The position numbers were made by a program, and so were the translations under genes. Source: Phaeodactylibacter luteus (GTDB lineage: Bacteria; Bacteroidota; Bacteroidia; Chitinophagales; Saprospiraceae). From it: DNA of 64,000 nt. The stretch is from positions 1 to 64,000 of the forward strand of contig NZ_VOOR01000005.1 in NCBI RefSeq assembly GCF_007993045.1, in the 5' to 3' direction. Of the stretch, positions 60,044 through 64,000 are shown in pieces (position 1 is the stretch's first letter; each line of letters begins with the position of its first letter). The notes under the pieces were generated by a model. The model saw nothing but the letters and a program-made list of their open reading frames with translations. It ran no database searches and had not been told where the DNA came from.

Positions 60044-60619
60044 ATGTTTAGAGGTATGGTAGAAAAAATAGGGTTTGTTGGGTGTATCGCATTGCTGCTC
60101 GTCAGCTGCAAAAACAACATGGCTGAAATTGAGGCGATGAGCGATCAGTTCAGCACACAGGTAGAAGCTGCCCACAACGTAGAAATCTTGTACAGCGATT
60201 CTGCACAGGTCAGGGTCAGGGTCACTGGCCCAACGATGCTTTACCACCTGGACCGGGCCGAGCCACAGCAAGAGTTCCCAGATGGGGTGAATGTAGATTT
60301 TTTTGATGCTGATGGGGCAATCACTTCCCAACTGACCGCCCTCTACGGGCTTCGCCTGGAGAATAAGGCAGAAGTTGTTGTACGTGACAGTGTAGTCTGG
60401 AAGAGTGTAGAAGGGGATACCTTGGAGACAGAAGAATTGTTTTGGGACGAGCGCCGCGGCAAGATATATTCGAAGAAGTTTGTAGTCATTACCCGCCCAG
60501 ATGAAGTCATCTATGGGCACGGATTTGAAGCTGACCAGGATTTTTCCTACTCCCGCATCAATGCGATTGAGGGGCGGATAAAAGTAGACCAACCTGGGGC
60601 AGGGCGGACAGAGGAATAG
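60044..60619 (+). CDS. lptC: LPS export ABC transporter periplasmic protein LptC
   Basis: LptC takes LPS from LptB2FG to LptA. A signal with lipobox LLLVSC makes it a lipoprotein form, as in Bacteroidota. The mature strands (SDQFST..., VRVTGPTMLYHL, FPDGVNVDFFDADGAITSQLTALYG, DSVVWKSVEGDTLETEELFWD) form the beta-jellyroll. YSKKFVVITRP fits the family. Length 191 aa. A start at the following ATG (60056) is also possible. A HlyC/CorC-type gene is 35 nt downstream. Confidence 0.92.
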   Translation: MFRGMVEKIGFVGCIALLLVSCKNNMAEIEAMSDQFSTQVEAAHNVEILYSDSAQVRVRVTGPTMLYHLDRAEPQQEFPDGVNVDFFDADGAITSQLTALYGLRLENKAEVVVRDSVVWKSVEGDTLETEELFWDERRGKIYSKKFVVITRPDEVIYGHGFEADQDFSYSRINAIEGRIKVDQPGAGRTEE

Positions 60620-60654
60620 CGTTTTACCTCTGGCTGCCGCCAAATGAGAAAGTT

Positions 60655-61920
60655 ATGTTGATTGGGCTCATCATACTGTTCCTGCTTTTTTCTGCCTTGT
60701 TTTCGGGGACAGAGATTGCCTTCGTTTCTGCCAATAAGCTCCGGGTAGAGCTCAAAAAAAAGAAAAGCGCCCGCCGTGGAGGGATCATCTCTGGGTTTTA
60801 TGAAGACCCGGCCGGTTTCTTGGGGACGATGCTCGTGGGCAACAACATCGCTCTTGTTGTCTTTACTACCCTCATGACCAAGCTCATTGAGCCGACTTTG
60901 CTGCTTTGGCCCCCTTTTGCCGAGAACCCCCTCTTGCTATTGCTTGTCGAAACTCTCATCATCACCGTGGTCGTGCTTATTTTTGGAGAATTCCTCCCCA
61001 AAACGCTGTTCCGCCTATTTGCAGACGAAGTCCTCTACTTTATGGCTGTGCCCCTGCAAGGCCTCAAGTGGCTGCTCATGCCCCCTTCCTGGCTCATGAC
61101 CCGCCTTTCCAATCAGCTCCTCCGCCTATTGCGCACCCCTGTCGAGGAAGTAGACAATGCCTTTACCCGCCACGACTTGGAAAACTTTATCCTCAATACC
61201 CAAACCGACGAAGAGGAAGACATTGACAAAGAGCTGTTTGGCAAAGCCCTGAACCTTAGGGATGTCAGAGCGAGAGAGTGCATGATCCCCCGCCCGGAAA
61301 TTGAGCACATCGATGTCAATGCATCTGTTGAAGAGCTGGAGCAACGCTTCCGGGAGACTAAGCTGAGCCGCATCATCATCGTGAAGGAAGATATCGACAA
61401 TGTCTTGGGGTATGCTCACCACCAACAGCTGTTCAAACGGCCCCGGTCCATCAATCAGCTGATCCTCGACCTTCCCTACGTGCCGGAAGCCATGAGGGTC
61501 ACGGACCTCCTCAACCGCTTTATCCGCGACCGGGTCAATATCGCGATGGTAGTCGACGAATTTGGCGGCATCTCAGGCCTCATCACTATGGAAGACATAC
61601 TGGAGGAGATTTTTGGCGAGATCGAAGACGAGCACGATCAGGAGGAGTATGTAGAAGTGGTAGTGGAGGAGGGCCAGGAGTATATCTTCTCTGGCCGGCT
61701 CGAGATTGACTACCTCAATGAAAAATATGGGCTTGGGCTGCCCGATGGCGATTACCACACCTTGTCGGGCTGTATTGTCACCACCACAGGCACCATCCCT
61801 GAGCACGGGGAGCAAATCCGCTTCTCTGCTTACGATGTGACGATTGAAATGGTAAGTGACACCAAAATTGAAACCGTAAGGCTGGTGAAAAGGGTTGATA
61901 ATCAGGAGGATGAGCCTTAG
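60655..61920 (+). CDS. HlyC/CorC family membrane protein (DUF21 + CBS pair)
   Basis: The N-terminal DUF21/CNNM membrane domain (about 1-190; LIILFLLFSALFSGTEIAFVSAN, then three to four helices) is followed by two CBS domains (about 205-320, REKARECMIPRPEIE... and RVTDLLNRFIRDRVN) and a C-terminal CorC_HlyC domain (SGRLEIDYLNEKYGLGLP). Relatives are tied to Mg2+/Co2+ efflux; hemolysin naming is historical. Length 421 aa is usual. Probably co-transcribed with lptC. Confidence 0.93.
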   Translation: MLIGLIILFLLFSALFSGTEIAFVSANKLRVELKKKKSARRGGIISGFYEDPAGFLGTMLVGNNIALVVFTTLMTKLIEPTLLLWPPFAENPLLLLLVETLIITVVVLIFGEFLPKTLFRLFADEVLYFMAVPLQGLKWLLMPPSWLMTRLSNQLLRLLRTPVEEVDNAFTRHDLENFILNTQTDEEEDIDKELFGKALNLRDVRARECMIPRPEIEHIDVNASVEELEQRFRETKLSRIIIVKEDIDNVLGYAHHQQLFKRPRSINQLILDLPYVPEAMRVTDLLNRFIRDRVNIAMVVDEFGGISGLITMEDILEEIFGEIEDEHDQEEYVEVVVEEGQEYIFSGRLEIDYLNEKYGLGLPDGDYHTLSGCIVTTTGTIPEHGEQIRFSAYDVTIEMVSDTKIETVRLVKRVDNQEDEP

Positions 61921-62054
61921 TCTTCTCGTTTTTTTATATTTTAGCTCCAATTGTCTTAGCAAGCTCTGACCGGAGGCGGAGCAATGCACTGCCTTGTGCG
62001 CTATATTCAGCCAAGCTGCTGACGGGCTGCTCCTTCCATTTACTAATTCAAAAT

Positions 62055-62855
62055 ATGTATAAACACATCTGCATACTGCTGCTTGTATGGTGCGTGCAGC
62101 ACTCAGCCGCTGCACAGGTGGTGAACACAGAGAAGCAAAGGCCCGCAAATGCCGAAGGCTTATTGGCCGAGGCTGGTTTTGATTTTGGGCTCACTCGCAA
62201 CGGTGCCGGACAGACCTTGCGCCTTGGCGCACGCCTGCGCCTACAGTATCAGCAGGGCCGCAACCGCTTCCTGGCCCTTGGCGCCCATAATTTCTCACAG
62301 TTCGATGACCTTGAAGACGACGGGCCCCCGCGCCAGCTCGCCAATAATACCTTTGCACATATCCGCTACAACAGGGTGCTTTCGCCATTCCTGACTTGGG
62401 AGGTATTTGGGCAGATGCAGCTCGACGATGTGCAACAGATCACCCGCCGTTTGCTTTCTGGTACAGGGCCTCGCTTACGCTTATTGGAATCGGACACTGC
62501 CGCCCTCTTCTTTGGCGCACTTTATATGTACGAGCACGAGCAGTCGGTAAATATCTTCCGGGGCGCAGAGCCGGAGCGGGTGCCGGCCAGTTTGTTTGAC
62601 AACCGGCTGAGCACCTACCTGTCGGGGCATTTTGAAGCCGGAGAAGCCTTCGCCCTGACACATGTGACTTACCTGCAGCCCAATTTTGAGAACTGGAGCG
62701 ACTTTAGGGTCTCCTCGGAGACCAGCCTTTCCTTTCGGGTAACGAAGTACCTGTCTTTCCGGGCCTACTTTCAGCTGGTATACGATGCTAAGCCGCCGGT
62801 GCCCGTCGCGAACACCGTACTCAATTTCAAGAACGGATTTACTTTTTCACTTTAA
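62055..62855 (+). CDS. DUF481 outer-membrane barrel protein
   Basis: A signal peptide (CILLLVWCVQHSAAAQ) is followed by a barrel of about 12 strands with NTFAHIRYNRVLSPFLTWEVFGQMQLD, the DUF481 core, and a YLSFRAYFQLVYD terminal strand ending in FKNGFTFSL. DUF481 proteins are small porin-like barrels induced by salt stress in some proteobacteria; the function here is unknown. Length 266 aa. A small lipoprotein follows 13 nt downstream. Confidence 0.82.
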   Translation: MYKHICILLLVWCVQHSAAAQVVNTEKQRPANAEGLLAEAGFDFGLTRNGAGQTLRLGARLRLQYQQGRNRFLALGAHNFSQFDDLEDDGPPRQLANNTFAHIRYNRVLSPFLTWEVFGQMQLDDVQQITRRLLSGTGPRLRLLESDTAALFFGALYMYEHEQSVNIFRGAEPERVPASLFDNRLSTYLSGHFEAGEAFALTHVTYLQPNFENWSDFRVSSETSLSFRVTKYLSFRAYFQLVYDAKPPVPVANTVLNFKNGFTFSL

Positions 62856-62868
62856 AACCTAATATCAC

Positions 62869-63216
62869 ATGTTGACCTCAAAAACCAAGTTCCCGCTAAT
62901 CGCTTTACTGTTGTCTTTTGGCCTGTTCTCTGCCTGTGGCGGGAGCGATGACGATGCCCCCGGCCCCAACGGGCCTTGTGGTGACAACTATGATTTTTCT
63001 GTAGAGCTGGCTGATGAGCTACAAGCCATCAGCGAGACAGTCAATGCTTATGCCAACGATCCTACCACAGCCAATTGTGAGGCTTACCGGCAGGCATTGC
63101 TGAATTACGTAGATGCATTGGAAGATGCAGAACCCTGCATTTTGCCCGGGCAGCGAGACGCTTATGATGCTGCGCTCGATCAGTCCCGACAGGATATTAT
63201 GGACATTTCTTGCTAA
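62869..63216 (+). CDS. Small hypothetical lipoprotein
   Basis: Not recognised. The signal ends in LLSFGLFSACGGSDDD: lipobox FSAC with Cys23, followed by an acidic linker. The mature 92 residues are helical, with four Cys (about 35, 65, 82 and 115) that could form disulfides. It probably forms a unit with the DUF481 barrel gene directly upstream (13-nt gap). Confidence 0.7.
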   Translation: MLTSKTKFPLIALLLSFGLFSACGGSDDDAPGPNGPCGDNYDFSVELADELQAISETVNAYANDPTTANCEAYRQALLNYVDALEDAEPCILPGQRDAYDAALDQSRQDIMDISC

Positions 63217-63383
63217 TTGGCAAGAAAACCTGGCTTGCGGCTTACCGCTGCACAAAAGCCCTCCGTGTTTCTCCGTGTCTTGTTGCTGTTGTGCCTGTGT
63301 GGCCACGGGGGCAGTGAGCACGCGGAGGCCCACAGAGCGCTATCGCAGCTCGCTGCACAGATGCCTACGGCGAGGCAGTCTGC

Positions 63384-63806
63384 TCAAGGGTGCGCGGCCA
63401 CCCATACCTCTCCATCTTCAAAAACCTCCTTTTTCCAGATGGGGACGGTCTGTTTGAGGGTATCGATCGCATACTCACAAGCTTCGAACGACGCCTTCCG
63501 GTGAGGCGTTGCCACGGCAATGACCACGGCAACCTCTCCAATTTGGAGGGTACCGGTGCGATGGTGAAAGGAAACCTTCAGCGCTGGCCAGCGCTGCCCG
63601 ATTGCTTCAGCGATTTTCCTCATTTCTGCAATGGCCATAGGTTCATAAGCCTCAAACTCCAGCCGGATTACCGGTTTGCCCTGAGTCTGGCGGCGTACAG
63701 TCCCTACAAATACATTGATTGCCCCGGCCTCATCATTAGCCACGAAGCCGGTACAGCGGGCCACGTCCAGGGGAGTATCTAGCAGCTGTATATCAATTTC
63801 CATCAT
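63384..63806 (-). CDS. moaE: Molybdopterin synthase catalytic subunit
   Basis: MoaE makes molybdopterin from precursor Z using sulfur on MoaD. GAINVFVGTVRRQTQGKPV (28-46), LEFEAYEPMA and HHRTGTLQIGEVAVVIAVATPHRKASFEACEYAID are the family pattern; PIWKKEVFEDG holds the active-site Lys. Length 140 aa is normal. No moaD, moaA or moaC is in the window; they may lie beyond the right edge or elsewhere. It is not near any operon partner here. Confidence 0.95.
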   Translation of the reverse strand: MMEIDIQLLDTPLDVARCTGFVANDEAGAINVFVGTVRRQTQGKPVIRLEFEAYEPMAIAEMRKIAEAIGQRWPALKVSFHHRTGTLQIGEVAVVIAVATPHRKASFEACEYAIDTLKQTVPIWKKEVFEDGEVWVAAHP

Positions 63807-63873
63807 TGCAAGTTTTTGTTTTTTAGGATTGCCCCAAAGGCTTTCGGGGGAGCAGAAATAACGGTTTCCTTTC

Positions 63874-63903
63874 TTTTGGGATATCTAAAGTTACTTAACT
63901 TTG
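63874..63903 (+). promoter_or_regulatory. Promoter facing out of the right edge
   Basis: TTTTG at 63874-63878 and TAACTTTG at 63896-63903 are 17 nt apart, a good Bacteroidota -33/-7 pair on the plus strand. The gene it would drive lies beyond the window. Confidence 0.5.
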
Positions 63904-64000
63904 TATTTCTGTCAAGCAGGAGCATCCTGTTTATCAGCGCTTTTCTCACCTTGATTTCCCATTACCGGTACACGGCAGCATAGACTACGTTTCGAGCCTG

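Overview
The window reads as chromosome of a Bacteroidota bacterium, probably of the Saprospiria (Lewinella/Phaeodactylibacter-like). This rests on several signs: lineage-typical families (DUF3127, DUF4270, DUF4286, DUF4290), a type IX secretion (CHU_C) C-terminal domain, a MurA with Asp in place of the catalytic Cys, an archaeal/eukaryal-type ProRS ending in Tyr, many short lipoprotein signal peptides, and promoter-like TAnnTTTG -7 boxes instead of TATAAT. The species assignment is inference. Most genes look GC-rich; the first gene and the pair near 7.4-9.0 kb are visibly AT-richer and look acquired.

Layout. 0-9.3 kb: an Rpn-type PD-(D/E)XK nuclease, a lipoprotein, a PmtA-like methyltransferase, a one-POTRA Omp85-like barrel, NAD kinase, a cyclase-family hydrolase, two AT-rich lipoproteins and a transposase remnant. 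9.6-14.2 kb: a polyprenyl-sugar glycosyltransferase pair (GT39 + GT2), an RluA-type pseudouridine synthase, RsmG and a DUF3127 protein. 14.5-26.6 kb: a T9SS-exported protein with two envelope proteins, acyl-CoA dehydrogenase, a site-2 protease, ProRS, a Trp/Asn-repeat protein and a FadL-like porin. 26.7-35.2 kb (minus strand): a CstB-like persulfide dioxygenase/sulfurtransferase, two tandem acyl-CoA synthetases, an RND exporter and a CBM9-like protein. 36.7-45.7 kb (minus strand): a seven-gene run, ATP-grasp / papain-like protein / alanine-racemase-like enzyme / argB / argD / argC / argJ. 46.2-52.3 kb: an IMPase-GHMP kinase pair, a fused 2-oxoacid dehydrogenase E1, panD and panC. 52.5-63.8 kb: a glycogen-synthase N-domain protein, DUF4270, glmS, DUF4290, murA, DUF4286, lptC, a CorC/HlyC protein, a DUF481 barrel, a lipoprotein and moaE.

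Two families of small non-autonomous repeats are scattered between genes. Family 1 (about 170-230 bp) has GGGCG(C/T)AAACC... terminal inverted repeats; one copy has a perfect 8-bp target duplication, and its terminus matches the end of the transposase remnant at 8981-9330. Family 2 (about 165 bp) is bounded by CTAG and has 14-18 bp inverted repeats; two copies lie in tandem and appear to sit inside a family-1 core.

Functionally, much of the window is envelope supply: GlmS and MurA for peptidoglycan, LptC for LPS export, Omp85, FadL and T9SS products for the outer membrane, and a polyprenyl-phosphate sugar pair. The most unusual unit is the operon that makes everything needed for ornithine (ArgJ/B/D/C), led by an ATP-grasp ligase, an unrecognised protein with a papain-like Gln/Cys/His/Asn arrangement, and a PLP racemase with altered active-site loops. 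It may make an ornithine-derived conjugate or peptide, but that is inference.
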